Shown here piece after piece: positions 1 to 11,480 of a stretch of 34,197 nucleotides of DNA. The stretch is from Ascoidea asiatica (Eukaryota > Ascomycota > Saccharomycetes > Ascoideales > Ascoideaceae), in assembly GCA_001600695.1 (NCBI GenBank), contig BCKQ01000018.1, positions 1 through 34,197 on the forward strand. Direction: 5' to 3'. Each line of letters begins with the position of its first letter. Within the stretch, counting starts at the first letter, position 1. The notes under the pieces were generated by a model, which worked only from the letters and a program-made list of their open reading frames with translations, ran no database searches and had not been told where the DNA came from. The position numbers and the translations under genes were made by a program.

Positions 1-610
1 CCCATATATGAAAGGGTACTATATTTATATGAAATTAATAATTCCGCTTTGACAAAATAAAAAGTGATATTGAAATGATTGCCCCTTGCTTTAACTAAAT
101 TAAGAAACAAGGTTTGAATGGAAGGAGATAAGCTATTAATTGAAGTCTCATTAAAATAAAAATGTAAATTTGAGTTTTCGGAATAACATTTGACTATTTT
201 AGGAACTTGGTTAAATACTTGAATATCAAAGGCTAATGTTGATGATTTATACTTCTATTCATTGACATTTTGAAATGGATTTGATAATAATAATAAAACT
301 TNAAAGAATAAAAATAAATAAAACAATACAGAGTAATTCTGCCGCTAAATATGTATCAAAAAAATAAAAATGATACAAAAGTGTATCAAAAGTGTAAAAT
401 AACATATCGGAAACGTAACCCGAAAGGATATTGATAACAATATGTATCAAAAAATAATAAATCAAACACCGAATTAATGTCCAATATAAAAATGTTACCA
501 TTATGTATCAAAAAAAAATATGAAAATAAAAAATAAATAAATACAAAAGTTGAAAGAGGGAGCTAACCTTTTAATAAAAATATAAAGAAATTTTTTAAGG
601 ATTACCCTAA

Positions 611-943
611 TTGACTATTGAAGTTACTCAGGTCAAAAATCNTCGAATAACCATTTCTGTCAACAGTACCGGTATTGGCTCCTGGCGTTATTGTAAAGCA
701 AGAGACTTGATTTCAACGTTTATTAATATATGAGGGCGGTTATGTCTATAACAACATTTATGATAAAAACGTGCCTCCTATATAAGACCAAGAATTACTA
801 AATCACATTTGTCTTTGCTAAAGTAGGTAAAATGTTTTAGCTCATATGGTAACACAGAACATTCTGCTAAGGTTGATCAGAAAACTGGTTTTTTATTAGC
901 ANTTCAAATGATCAATAGAACATGCGACATAAAAGTAGATTGA
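611..943 (+). pseudogene. Decayed coding remnant, unidentified
   Basis: Three partly overlapping open stretches lie in tandem on the plus strand. One runs 611-733 (40 codons before a stop, with an N at 642). One runs from about 729 to 822 in another frame with an internal TAA at 783. One runs 827-943 (38 codons). The translations read like protein rather than AT-rich noise: the first contains GSWRYCKARDL and the third contains VDQKTGFLLA. No start codon or full-length frame exists. I read this as one gene broken by frameshifts and stops. I could not assign a family. It could also be chance, since short open frames are common in this DNA. Confidence 0.3.
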
Positions 944-2492
944 TTTTAGAAAAGGCAGCCCTTAAAGTCTGCAACAAAAATATTGGACCCACGCAATATT
1001 CAATATATTAACATAAGTAAAATGTTAACTCAAATAATGATCAAACTAAAGAAGTAAAACAAATGTTGGTATTGAAGGAACNTTTTGGCGGATAAAAAGC
1101 TATGTTCTTTTTGAAGACCTGAAACAGGCATTTCAAAAAAACGTAAATGTCGAGCATGANTTTAAGTAATATTTTAATTTATTAATAAAATAATTTAATT
1201 AAATTATACTAGTAATAAAATGATATTAAAAACATNGGTAATATAATAAACAATTATATATTAAACTAAGCTAAAGCGAAGCCATATCTAATTAAATATT
1301 ATAGAATACATAACAGATGTTCAACTTATTTAGATTAATTTGCAAACAGCACTAATGTGTCAAATAAAAAAATAAAACCAATTTGTAATACTAAACCACA
1401 CACGAATTGAGAAAAAACCTTTAAACCCAATAAAGAGGCGATTGTTTTGATNAACCACCATCACCAAATCAAACAACATTAAAGCCAAGTGAACATTGAA
1501 ATAATAAAACCCAAAATGAAATCTATCAAACAGAGCACAGACNAATAAAATCAGTTAATAAAAACAACTCTGAAAGTCCACCAATCAAATATAAATAATT
1601 TACATTTTAAAGGATGCAACGACACAAATAAACCAACTTCATTTCGCAGCCAAATATTAAACTTGCCCTTTTACGAAAGGGGAATTTAACAAAAACACTA
1701 CCAACTTTAATTATTAAGCATACTTTTACCATTCAATATTCAAATTTTCTTTTAAAAGTTAAGGCAACTTAAATTTAGTACCGTCCAAAATAATGGTTGA
1801 AATAAAATTTAAAACCATATATGTGAAACACCGTTAAAACATATACATTGGATGTAACAAAAACATGTGACATAAACAAATAAAAAAACAAAAAACAAAA
1901 ATAAAACAAAACAAAAATCAAAAACAAATTATAATTAAAAACTGATCATTGCCAAGGATGCAATAGATGCAATATTCATCAAGTAAAAGTTACTGTATTT
2001 TATTAATCAGTGGTTAGTTGTTTAAATAGTTATATATATTGACAAAATATGTGCAATAAACCACATCTTTTTATATTAATATTTACATGTCAAACTAAAT
2101 ACTTATTGTGTAGAAAGACGTATAACTTTCGAAAAAGTGTATTATGGTCTTAAGTGCGATGGCATTGATTCTTGAATTAAATGGATAAATACATATAGTC
2201 ATATTCTAATAAAAACTTGGCATTTTACAGCACTTCAATAATTTAGAAGTGTTTGTAAAAATCTCAGTGGAACACTTTTCACGGTTTAGGATATATGTTA
2301 TCCGCTATCCGCTGCCGTTTGATTACCGGACCGGATTTGGTGAGTATTCCCACTATTTGGCCAGCCCTCAATAGTGCCTGAACAATAGCTTGTTAAGAGT
2401 AGTCTGATTATAATAATGACAGAGATGGTGTTGCTGCTTCTTTTGAGTTGGCAGTTGTTTGCTATTAATCCAAGTTATAGAATTTACATAAA

Positions 2493-2499
2493 TATATAA
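2493..2499 (+). promoter_or_regulatory. TATA-like element of KEX1
   Basis: TATATAA lies 42 bases upstream of the KEX1 start codon, within an otherwise AT-rich leader. The match is to the general yeast TATA consensus. Such strings are frequent in this base composition, so the assignment is tentative. Confidence 0.3.
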
Positions 2500-2533
2500 T
2501 AGAGGGCGTATATCTGATTTTCTTATAAATATA

Positions 2534-2554
2534 ATGTATAATGGTTTTGTTTAG
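2534..2554 (+). promoter_or_regulatory. Possible overlapping upstream ORF at KEX1
   Basis: An ATG at 2534 opens a six-codon frame that ends in TAG at 2552-2554. It overlaps the KEX1 start codon at 2541 in another frame. If transcription starts upstream of 2534, scanning ribosomes would meet this ATG first, which could lower KEX1 translation. No transcript start is known, so it may lie outside the mRNA. Confidence 0.25.
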
Positions 2555-4508
2555 TTCTTTCTTTAAATTTAGATTCATAGTTTTCTTATTCTTTTTAAAA
2601 GTAATTTCTTCTTTTGAACAAGATTTAAATAAGGATATAAATATTAATCCACAAGATGATTCGAATGATAGTTCAAAAGATTTGCAAAATAATTATATTG
2701 TCAAAGATTTACCAGGTTTAAATGATATTCCAACTAATGATCAGCCAATAATGCATGCTGGTCATATAGAATTATTCTCAACAAATGAAACAAATTATTT
2801 TTTCTGGAAATTTCAAGAAAAATTAATTGCCAAAGATAAATTAATAATTTGGATTAATGGTGGTCCTGGATGTTCTTCGATGGATGGTGCTTTAATGGAA
2901 TTAGGACCTTTTAGAATTAATAAAAATAAAAAAATTATTTTAAATAATGGTTCTTGGATTAAATCTTCTGATATTTTATTTTTAGATCAGCCTTCAAATA
3001 CTGGTTTTAGTTATAGTAAGGACTATAATTTAGAATTAGTTGATATTTCATATAATTTTTTAATTTTTTTAGAAAAATATTTTGAAATTTTTCCAAAAGA
3101 TATAAATAAAAAAATTTATTTAGCAGGTGAAAGTTATGCAGGACAATATTTACCATATTTTGCAAATGAAATTAAAACTTCGAATAAAAAGATTTTTGAA
3201 AATTTAAATTTAAAAGGTTTATTAATTGGTAATGGTTGGGTTTATCCGAATTTACAATCTTTAAGTTATTTGCCTTGGTTTATTAAAAATGGTTTAATCA
3301 CTTTACCAGAGGATTTAGAAACATCTAACTTAAATGAAATTGAAAATGAAAAATTTATTAATTTAAAAAATCAACAAAATTTATGTAATAATATTGTTCA
3401 AAATGAATTTAAAAATGGTTTAAATCCATTGTATGATGGTTCAAGCTTTGAAAATGTTCAAAATTGTGAATTAATTTTAGATATGCTATTAAATTATACT
3501 CAATCTCAATATCTTGTAGATCATGATGAAGATAAAGAATCATTACAAAAGAAAAATTCAAATTCAAATTCAAATAATTCAAAATTATCAAAATGCTTTA
3601 ATATGTATGATTTTAGATTATGGGATTCATATCCATCATGTGGTTTAAATTGGCCGATTGATTTACAGTATGTTGAACCATTTTTATCAAATAAAGATAT
3701 TCAAAAAAATTTAAATTTAAAAAAAGAAATAATTTGGAAAGAATGTAATGATAATGTTTCTGATAATTTATTAAATAATATTTCATATCCTTCCTTCAAT
3801 AAATTGAGTAATCTATTAATTAAAGAAAACTTACCAATTTTATTTTTTAATGGTAATAAAGATATTATTTGTAATCATTTAAGTATAGAAATGATTATTG
3901 ATCAATTAAATTTTGATAAAAATGATCCTCTAAAAAAAGGTTTCTCTGATTCAATCGATTATGTTAATTGGTATATCAATAATTCTAATGCTGAAGAAAA
4001 TAATTTAAAATTAACTGGAAAAGTTAAATATGAAAATAATTTATATCTTGTTGAATTTTTTAATGCCAGTCATATGGTTCCTTTTGATAATTCAATTGGT
4101 TCAATTGGTTTATTAGATTTAATTTTAAATAATTTTGAATGGAAAAAAATTAATAATGAAGAGAATTTTGATGTTATTGTAACTCCAAATCATGAAAAAA
4201 AGTCATTAAACATTGATAATAATGCTAATGATGATAATATTAATGAAAAAATCTTTAATGATGTAAGTGATCTAAATGATATAAATATCAAAATTAAAAA
4301 TGAAACTAATTGGGAAAATGATAATGATACAATGTTTAATGATTCTCCATTATCTTCTTTAAATTTTGGTTTATTTATTATATGTTCAATATTAATCGGT
4401 ATTTTTTTTGTTAAACGTCATTTAAAATTAAAGAAAAACAATAATAGAGTAAGTTCTGTGATTCCATTAACTAATATTTATGAAAATTATGAAAGAATTG
4501 ATAAATAA
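2541..4508 (+). CDS. KEX1: Kex1-type serine carboxypeptidase (membrane-bound)
   Basis: This 655-residue protein is a family S10 serine carboxypeptidase of the Kex1 type, which trims C-terminal Lys and Arg from secreted precursors in the late Golgi after Kex2 cleavage. A hydrophobic signal peptide covers residues 1-24. The oxyanion-region motif WINGGPGCSS is at 104-113. The nucleophile Ser198 lies in GESYAG, the catalytic Asp441 in FNGNKD, and the catalytic His511 in NASHMVPFD. After the catalytic domain comes an Asn/Asp-rich acidic stretch (about 550-600), then one membrane span (about 606-624) and a short cytosolic tail with tyrosines. That layout separates Kex1 from the soluble vacuolar Prc1. 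Length is somewhat below the roughly 730 residues of the S. cerevisiae protein. The start is the first ATG after an in-frame stop at 2532-2534. All catalytic residues are present. Confidence 0.93.
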   Translation: MVLFSSFFKFRFIVFLFFLKVISSFEQDLNKDININPQDDSNDSSKDLQNNYIVKDLPGLNDIPTNDQPIMHAGHIELFSTNETNYFFWKFQEKLIAKDKLIIWINGGPGCSSMDGALMELGPFRINKNKKIILNNGSWIKSSDILFLDQPSNTGFSYSKDYNLELVDISYNFLIFLEKYFEIFPKDINKKIYLAGESYAGQYLPYFANEIKTSNKKIFENLNLKGLLIGNGWVYPNLQSLSYLPWFIKNGLITLPEDLETSNLNEIENEKFINLKNQQNLCNNIVQNEFKNGLNPLYDGSSFENVQNCELILDMLLNYTQSQYLVDHDEDKESLQKKNSNSNSNNSKLSKCFNMYDFRLWDSYPSCGLNWPIDLQYVEPFLSNKDIQKNLNLKKEIIWKECNDNVSDNLLNNISYPSFNKLSNLLIKENLPILFFNGNKDIICNHLSIEMIIDQLNFDKNDPLKKGFSDSIDYVNWYINNSNAEENNLKLTGKVKYENNLYLVEFFNASHMVPFDNSIGSIGLLDLILNNFEWKKINNEENFDVIVTPNHEKKSLNIDNNANDDNINEKIFNDVSDLNDINIKIKNETNWENDNDTMFNDSPLSSLNFGLFIICSILIGIFFVKRHLKLKKNNNRVSSVIPLTNIYENYERIDK

Positions 4509-7276
4509 AAATTAGTTTAAATTATAAAGTTTCTTATATTTAATTTCAATTCATTTCCTACTGTGTTTATTTTTTCTTTAATTCTCATTTCAATTTCTTT
4601 CCAACTTGTTTCAAGTCTCTTTCCATTCTTGTTCCTCTTTCTTCATATTGCTTTTTTTATATACATCCTTCATCTACCTTTTATGTTTTAATATAGATTT
4701 CACTTACTTTCATTGATTTCAGCAATTATATCATCAAAGAATAATGAAATTTCCAGATTTTAGATCCGAAACCAGAATCACGGCTCTCCTCTGTTCCTCA
4801 GATGATTTAATTTTCAAACAAAGTTCAAAAATAATTAAAAGACATGTGTTTGTAAATGTCATGTGATACTGTATTTCAAATTGGGTTTGGAATTTATTGA
4901 CCCGATGGCATGTGACTCAAAAAAGGTTTATCTTTTTTCTGTTTTTCAGTTTTTATTAATTTTAAATTTCTAATTTTTTGTTTCTGGGAAAAATCTCCGT
5001 AACAGGCTCTTCTGCTTACTGTTTGTTGAGTGGCAAATAAAATTTATCACTTATAAAATATTAAAAATTATTTGCTGGTAAATGATAATTTTTCTTATCA
5101 ATCTTCTGTTTTTAAAGTATCTATATCTTGTTGACATTTTTGATCATTTTTCTTCTTTGAAATCATTTTCTCAAAAATAATACTTCAATTAAAAATAATG
5201 TCATTGAATATTGTTCAATTTTGCCTCTGTATATTTTATTATTATTATTACAATATCCCATTATTTGTAGGTATGTCGTACCGTATTACTGGTAGCATAC
5301 TAATTGTGGCACTGTGTACAAATGTTTTATAAAATTAAATTTGGGTTAGCCCATAATTCAAATAAAGTTATTGTACTCTCCGTTACAGAAAAGCCAGCTA
5401 GACTTGCGTTTATTTAAAATTATGTAATTTTTGAAAGAATAAAAACACCTTTGGTAAATGGATTACGAAAAGATGTAAGACCACCACTAATATTAGAGAT
5501 CACCGGTACTTGGAAACGATCAAGCGTTTTGTTTTTGTATGCATAACCCTACTTTCCCAATCAATATTAGTCCAGCTTCAAATTTATCAGTGTTTAAGCA
5601 GCCTTATTTCAATTAAGATGTAGTATTACGCTTCAAAATTCCAAGATATATCTCTTAACGTTACATTCGTAAATATAAAACTGCTTGGGAATATTTACGT
5701 GTTTCAGGAAAAAAAGTATTCATAAATTCATTTTAATATTAATGAGCCTATGAACAAGAAGCACACTGTCCGCTGCCAGTAAAATATCAGAGTTGAAAAT
5801 AAAAAGTAAAAAAAATTGAATCTGGTTAAATTAATTCTATATTGATAAAAGTAATTTCATAATGATTGGATAATCAAAATCTGATTTTAGAAACAAATTT
5901 TTTGATCTTCGAAATTATTAAGTAAACAAAGTCTATATCAGATCTTTATTTTTTTTTTATAAAAATAATCGAGTCATATTTTCCGTTCTTTTCTGTTTTT
6001 TTTAAGGTCATTTTCTGTTACATATTTTTTAACATTTTTGATATCTTAGATATTTAATTACTTTTGTAGACTTTTTTAGATCGAATTAAAATTTATAGAT
6101 TAAAATTCCGATCCAGGACACAAAACATTAATACTCTTTCAAAGATTCAGCGAAGTAATTTCAAATTGAAAAGAGTCTGAATAATCTCAATTTGGTTTGT
6201 TTTCTAGAGTTTATAGAATAGCTTTATAGAGAAAAATAAATATTATAGATTTGAAATGTTCTAGCGATCTCTTGCCACTTTTTTTTTGAATGATTATACG
6301 TAAATGGGAAGTAATAGAGCTATTTAGCTATTTTTTATTTTAAGTATGTTTACATTTTGAAGATGATGATTTAAAGAAAAAAAAACTGAAACATATGAGA
6401 TGATTCTGCTTTTTAAAATGAAAAAATCATTGAAATTTAGTTTTTTCATAAGAAACAAAAAATACTGACTCATTTTTAAATTTTTTGACAAATTAAATAT
6501 AAATGTTAATTTATCTTTTCAAATTCAAACGAAAAAGTCAATAAAATAATTAGAGTACTACTTTTCCCAAAAAACTAATTCCGTAAGTACTAAAACATCT
6601 CATAAAACGGTTAGGAATCTAGATTGTACTCTTGTTTTGAAATAAAATTATAAAAAAATTCCAGATTTAATACTTTCATATACTTATTTATTCTTTAATT
6701 TATTCATCTAATTATTTATTCAATTCAATTATTCATTGAAAAAATCAGATAAGTTAGTGATTTTCTTAAGTAATTTCTTCTAAGCTCTAAAATAATTAAG
6801 ACCACAGACCCTTGTGAATCTGCGCGTTAAGGACAATTCTATGTTGTTTTTGTAAGGATTGTATTTTCAAAACTACCTATGATATAAACGCGTAATTTTT
6901 CATAAAAAGGGGCAGGTAATTGTTATCTATCTAAACACGTAAAGTTTAAAAATTCGCCAATTAAAATCAATTTCAATTGTAATTGTATACAACGCGAAAT
7001 TTATTTTATTTTTTTCTTTATTGATTTTATTGATTTTATTGAAAATGCTTTTATAATGGCGAAATAATAAAAACATTGACTTCATAGTTTTAGCTAAAGA
7101 AGTTTCAATTATTAAGAATGAGATAAATTAAATGTAAAATATTTTTGAAATAATTCTTTGTTGGACAAAATCAATCAAATAAGTTTTTATAATTTAACTC
7201 GTTAATTCTTACTCAGAATATTATATCATTCAAGTTATTTTGAAAGTTTTTAATTTTTAGCTTTATTTTTCTACTC

Positions 7277-7299
7277 TTTTTTTTTTTTTTTTTTTTTTT
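7277..7299. repeat. T23 homopolymer
   Basis: There are 23 consecutive T on the plus strand, flanked by C on both sides. Read on the minus strand it is a poly(A) tract about 140 bases past the end of the minus-strand open frame in the adjacent GC-rich island. This could mark the 3' end of a retroposed copy, but no target-site duplication was found. A simple poly(dA:dT) promoter tract is equally possible. Confidence 0.5.
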
Positions 7300-7454
7300 C
7301 TAAGGTTTTGGAATTTGGTCAATAATATATTTAAACTCCCAACAATATTACAATTGTGAAACATTTTAACAATAATTATTGGTGCTGGGAACTTATCATT
7401 GGATATTATCGATTAGATGGTAAATAAAAAGTAAATTCATGAATTAAAAGCTCT

Positions 7455-7967
7455 ATGATAGTAAATAAGCAAAGAACAAAATTTACGCGTATTTTGTCGA
7501 AGAGCGCAGTAACGCGTGCATATCTTTTGTGCACCGAGAATTCCGGAAACACGAAAGCTGCTTCCGCCGCCGGCAAGCCATGCACCAAGACAGATTGTGT
7601 CCAGGAATTCTGGTATCGTCACCGTTTTACTGGTGTCGAAACAGAAGACAGAATACGCACGCACTTTTTGCTTTCCACAGGCAGCTGGCAAAGGTGTCTG
7701 TGCTTCAGATTTCGTTCCGGCGCTGGATCTGGTGAAACAGCGGCGAGAGCTGTATCCCTGCTGCGGCTTGTGGTGAACCGCCGGTGAGACATCCGTCTGG
7801 ATCCTCCTAACACCTACAGCAGGAGAAATAATTGTGGACAGTCTGTGGACTCTGCGCCTTCACAATACCTTAACAATCAAAGTGTACCAGAGTATGTCAA
7901 GCAGGGTAAGTCATATGTTGTAACTGTACGCCGGGTTAGATTACAATACTATCCTGGTAATACTTAG
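7455..7967 (+). pseudogene. GC-rich island with a nearly open frame, unidentified
   Basis: The base composition changes sharply here from AT-rich to roughly balanced. From an ATG at 7455 one frame stays open for 171 codons to a TAG at 7965, broken only by a TGA at 7785-7787. The second half contains protein-like stretches such as VPEYVKQGKSYVVTVRR. A long start-less frame is also open on the minus strand from about 7862 down to 7437, so openness may reflect GC content rather than coding. Codon use is unlike the real genes here: CTG, GCG and CGG are common. I recognise no domain. Candidates are a decayed mobile element, a transferred fragment, or a structured non-coding RNA, since GC islands in AT-rich genomes often mark such RNAs. 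SRP, RNase P and spliceosomal RNA signatures were not seen. Confidence 0.35.
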
Positions 7968-10900
7968 TGTCAGATTCAATCAATCGATTTCAATATTGAA
8001 CCCAAAAAATGTTTTTTTTTTAAATTAAGACTACAATTGTTTAATATGACATTGTTATAAAAGTTTTATTTGCTTCGGTTGTTAGATTTCGGAATTTAGA
8101 AGTCATCTCATCTCTAGTTTTATTATCTTTTTAAAATTTGAGTGAAATAGAGTGTGAAATGAAATGTGAAATAAATAGATTTTAATTATTTTAAATAAAT
8201 TTTCTTTGCTTGCAATTAAACTATTTAAGTTTTTAATTATGATAAATTGCTGGCTAATTAGAGTCGAAAATGATATTCGTATTATGATTACTTTCTCTAG
8301 CGATAAGTATTATTAAAAGTTATGAATTTTGAGGAAATAAAATTAAAAAGAAATTTAAATTCAAATTCAATTTAAAATAATTTTATGCCTTAAATTCTTT
8401 ATGATATAATCAATTGAAGACTTTTGATGTAGATCAATACAAAAAATATATATCTCTTTTTTTTAATATAATGAATTATGTTTTAATTTGAAACTAGATT
8501 GACTTTAATTATGTTATTCAAAATTCATTACCAAATAAAAGGATTTAAGCAATTGGTCTTTATTTTAATTTTATTATTATTACATGTGTTACATACTGTA
8601 TTATGTACAATCCGTATGATAGATGTTTAAATTAATTAAAATAAATAGTATTTGTTTTGAAAGAAACAGTCGCTAAGATTAATTTAATTTCTCGTAAATT
8701 TTAAAATCAGAACCAGATTCGGAATTAAAATTAAAATTAAAATTATTTGTAAATGAAATTGAAATTACTATCATAGATATACAACTTTTTATAGATATTG
8801 AGTATAAAAATATAAAAGAATGATAAGTAAGGTTAAATAGATCATGTATAATTGAACAATATAGTATCAGTATTACGTATTATTTAAACAATAATTTCTT
8901 TTAAATCTCTTATCACACCGCATATTTAAAAAAGTTTTTTTTCCAGTTTGGTGAAGTAATTTAAAATAATATTGTGATAAATGACTAATTACAAAAAGTA
9001 CTGTCATTAAAATATTCAGTATTTTATAATATTTATCATATAATTAATATAATTAGAAAATAAAGAGTAGAACTAATGAATTTTCAATAGATTAATAGAA
9101 AACCAAATAATGAAATTGAGCAAGAAATCTTTTGCCACCATAAAACTTTTAAACACCTTTTTTTAAAAGATTACAGTAATCTTAATAATGGAACAATGGA
9201 AATTAAATATCAAGATTATTTTTTGTTAATTTTTAATTCAATTTTCTCAAAATTAATACTGGGAAAAAGTCTTTAATATATTTTGGTACTATTTACTGTA
9301 CTGGGGCACTTTGTAAACGTTGTAAACGCTGTAATCAATGATCAATATTTGTATACCCTGTGACAAAAATAGTAGTATTACTAGAGAAAAACTCTTTGGT
9401 CATACGGTAAATTCAATATTGAATTCAATACTCCTCAGTATGGATACAGTTGTTTAGAGCTCATAAGAACAATGATACTGTAGGTATTATATGCAAATTG
9501 AAACTTGATATAACTCCCAATTGTAATTTCACCAGTACACGCACTGACCTATCGAGTGAGGAATCACTGACACAGTACCCTCAATTGTTCGCAACATTTG
9601 TATGATAAACGTTAAAAATCATACACTTTGCAGCATATAATTAAAAATTTCAATTTAGTTGTATAAAATTGTAACAATTTGTGTTAAGAATGAATTCAAG
9701 CAACAGATACTCATAGCACCAAAACTAGTATTAGTTTCTCAATTATAAAATTCTCTTCAAACCATTAAAATACTACTATCATTCCCATAACATGACTGAT
9801 CGGAGATATACTATTAATATGAAATAAAAAAAAAAACAGAACCAAAATTAAACTTTACTAAAGACTAAGATCTGGTAAATTCAAAAATTAGAATTTACCA
9901 TAAAAAATCTAAATTAAATACAATGTACGCTTCAGTACTTAAGTTGATATCAGGATTAGTACTGTGTATAATCAGTGTATAGTAATGTATAAATAGGTAC
10001 TTTTACTGAATTGTGCCTTATACAAAAATACTTAATTTTACTTGCAACAACACACTTAAAAATTTTAAATGAATAAAAATACCTTATAACTGTTCTCCCC
10101 TGTGCTAATAGGACTAGCATAAACAATAAAATGAAAAAATATTGGGGGCAAAGTTAGAAAGCGGGCTTTTTCATGGAGGAAGAAATGACTGTACACAAAT
10201 TGAACCTACAGAATACTATGCATCTAGACTTGAAATACTGTTTATTTTGTTCCGGCTAGCATGGATATTTGAAAGCATGCCGTAAAGTGCTGTGTGGTTG
10301 GATGTTGCAAGCCAAATTATGAGATACTGATATGTGCTCTCCACCAATTAAAGTCTTCGAATGCGGTTTATTTTTGAAAAGAAAACATGTTGAAGTCAGT
10401 TAGTTTCTTTTTTTTGTTTACTGTCGGGACTCTGAATCGCTATTTGCTTCTCATTACATTGATTTCAATTGAAAATCTACGGGAGTGCAAGTTACTTAAT
10501 TGAGTAAAACTTGAGCATACCTTGTACCGCTTCCTAAAACGTGATTAAGCCGATCCGGGCTTCGCTTTAGATCTGTTAAACAAATCTTAAGGAGCTGCAC
10601 TGACATAAAAATTAATTGGTCTGGATCTCCTTAGATATGTTATTCATTAAATTTTTAATTTGGTAGAAATTTATTTGAATTAATTCAGTCGGATTGTTTT
10701 AAATTCTTTTAGCTGTATCATGAAGTGAATTTTGAAATCAAATTTCCTTTCCGTAATTATTTTTTTTTTTCAAAAAAAATTCTTTTGGGAAATATTTTAT
10801 GTAAAATCTAAAACAAAAAAACGAATTAAATGACCAACTTAAAAACCTAGAAATTCAATAAATACAAGTAATAGTTCATTTGCTGGCAAAAAGACAAAAA

Positions 10901-11099
10901 AAAAAAAAACTTCGTCGTATAGAACGAAACTTAAGTTACGCATTATTACAAAATATCTCAATTATTTAAAAAAAAAAAAAAATTAATTATTTTAAATTAT
11001 TTTAATTAAAACTATTAAATTTAAAAATTCCCGGAGTATAAATAACAATTTTCCTTACTACAACATATTCGAAAAATGTTACTATAATACCGTAGTTAG

Positions 11100-11480
11100 T
11101 AAGTAAAATAATTTGGACCTTGTACGTAACTCGGGCATGAAATTACCGGATTGAACATCTGTATTGAACCGCAGTTGAAATTCTGGGAATTCGAGATCAC
11201 GCACAGATGTTTTTTGCTAACGCTAACGTTATCACGTAGACCAACGTTAATCGTAGGAAAGTTACAGGAGCTCCTTCTGTGGGTGAACAGTGAGTTGCGC
11301 TCTTTCAAAAGCCGCCCATAGCACAGCGCTGTAAGCTCTGCTTGAAAATAATAAGTTAATTATTTGTGCTAGACCGTAGCAAGAGTAGTTCAATGAAAGA
11401 ACACACTGAAGCACTCTGAAAGCAGACTGAAAGCACTGCAAAAGTACAGCAAAAGTATGCTGCCCTTACAAATGTATAAC
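11100..11480. promoter_or_regulatory. GC-richer island with phased short repeats upstream of the APSES gene
   Basis: This island ends about 430 bases before the APSES start codon. It has tandem and spaced motifs: GCTAAC twice, AACGTTA/AACGTTAA twice around 11225-11255, and a closely phased set at 11406-11457. That set has CTGAAGCA at 11406, CTGAAAGCA at 11416 and 11427, then GCAAAAGTA at 11438 and 11449. The spacings are 10 and 11 bases in the first set and 11 in the second, about one helical turn. No ATG-started gene fits. I infer an upstream regulatory region or a non-coding transcript; the binding factors are unknown. Confidence 0.35.

Larger units (their letters stand above)
1..2540. other. 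Gene-poor region upstream of KEX1, with ambiguous bases
   Basis: No intact gene is visible. Eight isolated N bases lie at 302, 642, 902, 1082, 1160, 1236, 1452 and 1543, and none occurs in the remaining 32.6 kb. That is seen directly and suggests uncertain base calls, possibly from a repeat or a contig edge. A broken coding remnant lies at about 611-943 (separate entry). From about 1350 to 1930 the plus strand is A-rich and C-rich relative to T and G, with no usable frame. At 2270-2400 there is a small GC-richer patch with two short tandem duplications: TATCCGC twice at 2299-2312 and ACCGG twice at 2325-2334. This patch may belong to the KEX1 promoter. Confidence 0.6.

Noticed and set aside
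2419-2427. ACAGAGATG, as in the U6 snRNA catalytic core
   Set aside because: The rest of the conserved U6 sequence is absent, so it is a chance match.
5271-5305. GTATGT followed by TACTAAT, resembling intron signals
   Set aside because: Only about 25 bases separate them, too short for a yeast intron, and no exons flank them.
11096-11308. 70-codon minus-strand frame in the GC-richer island before the APSES gene
   Set aside because: It starts with TTG, has no ATG at its upstream end and no domain; treated as part of a regulatory island.
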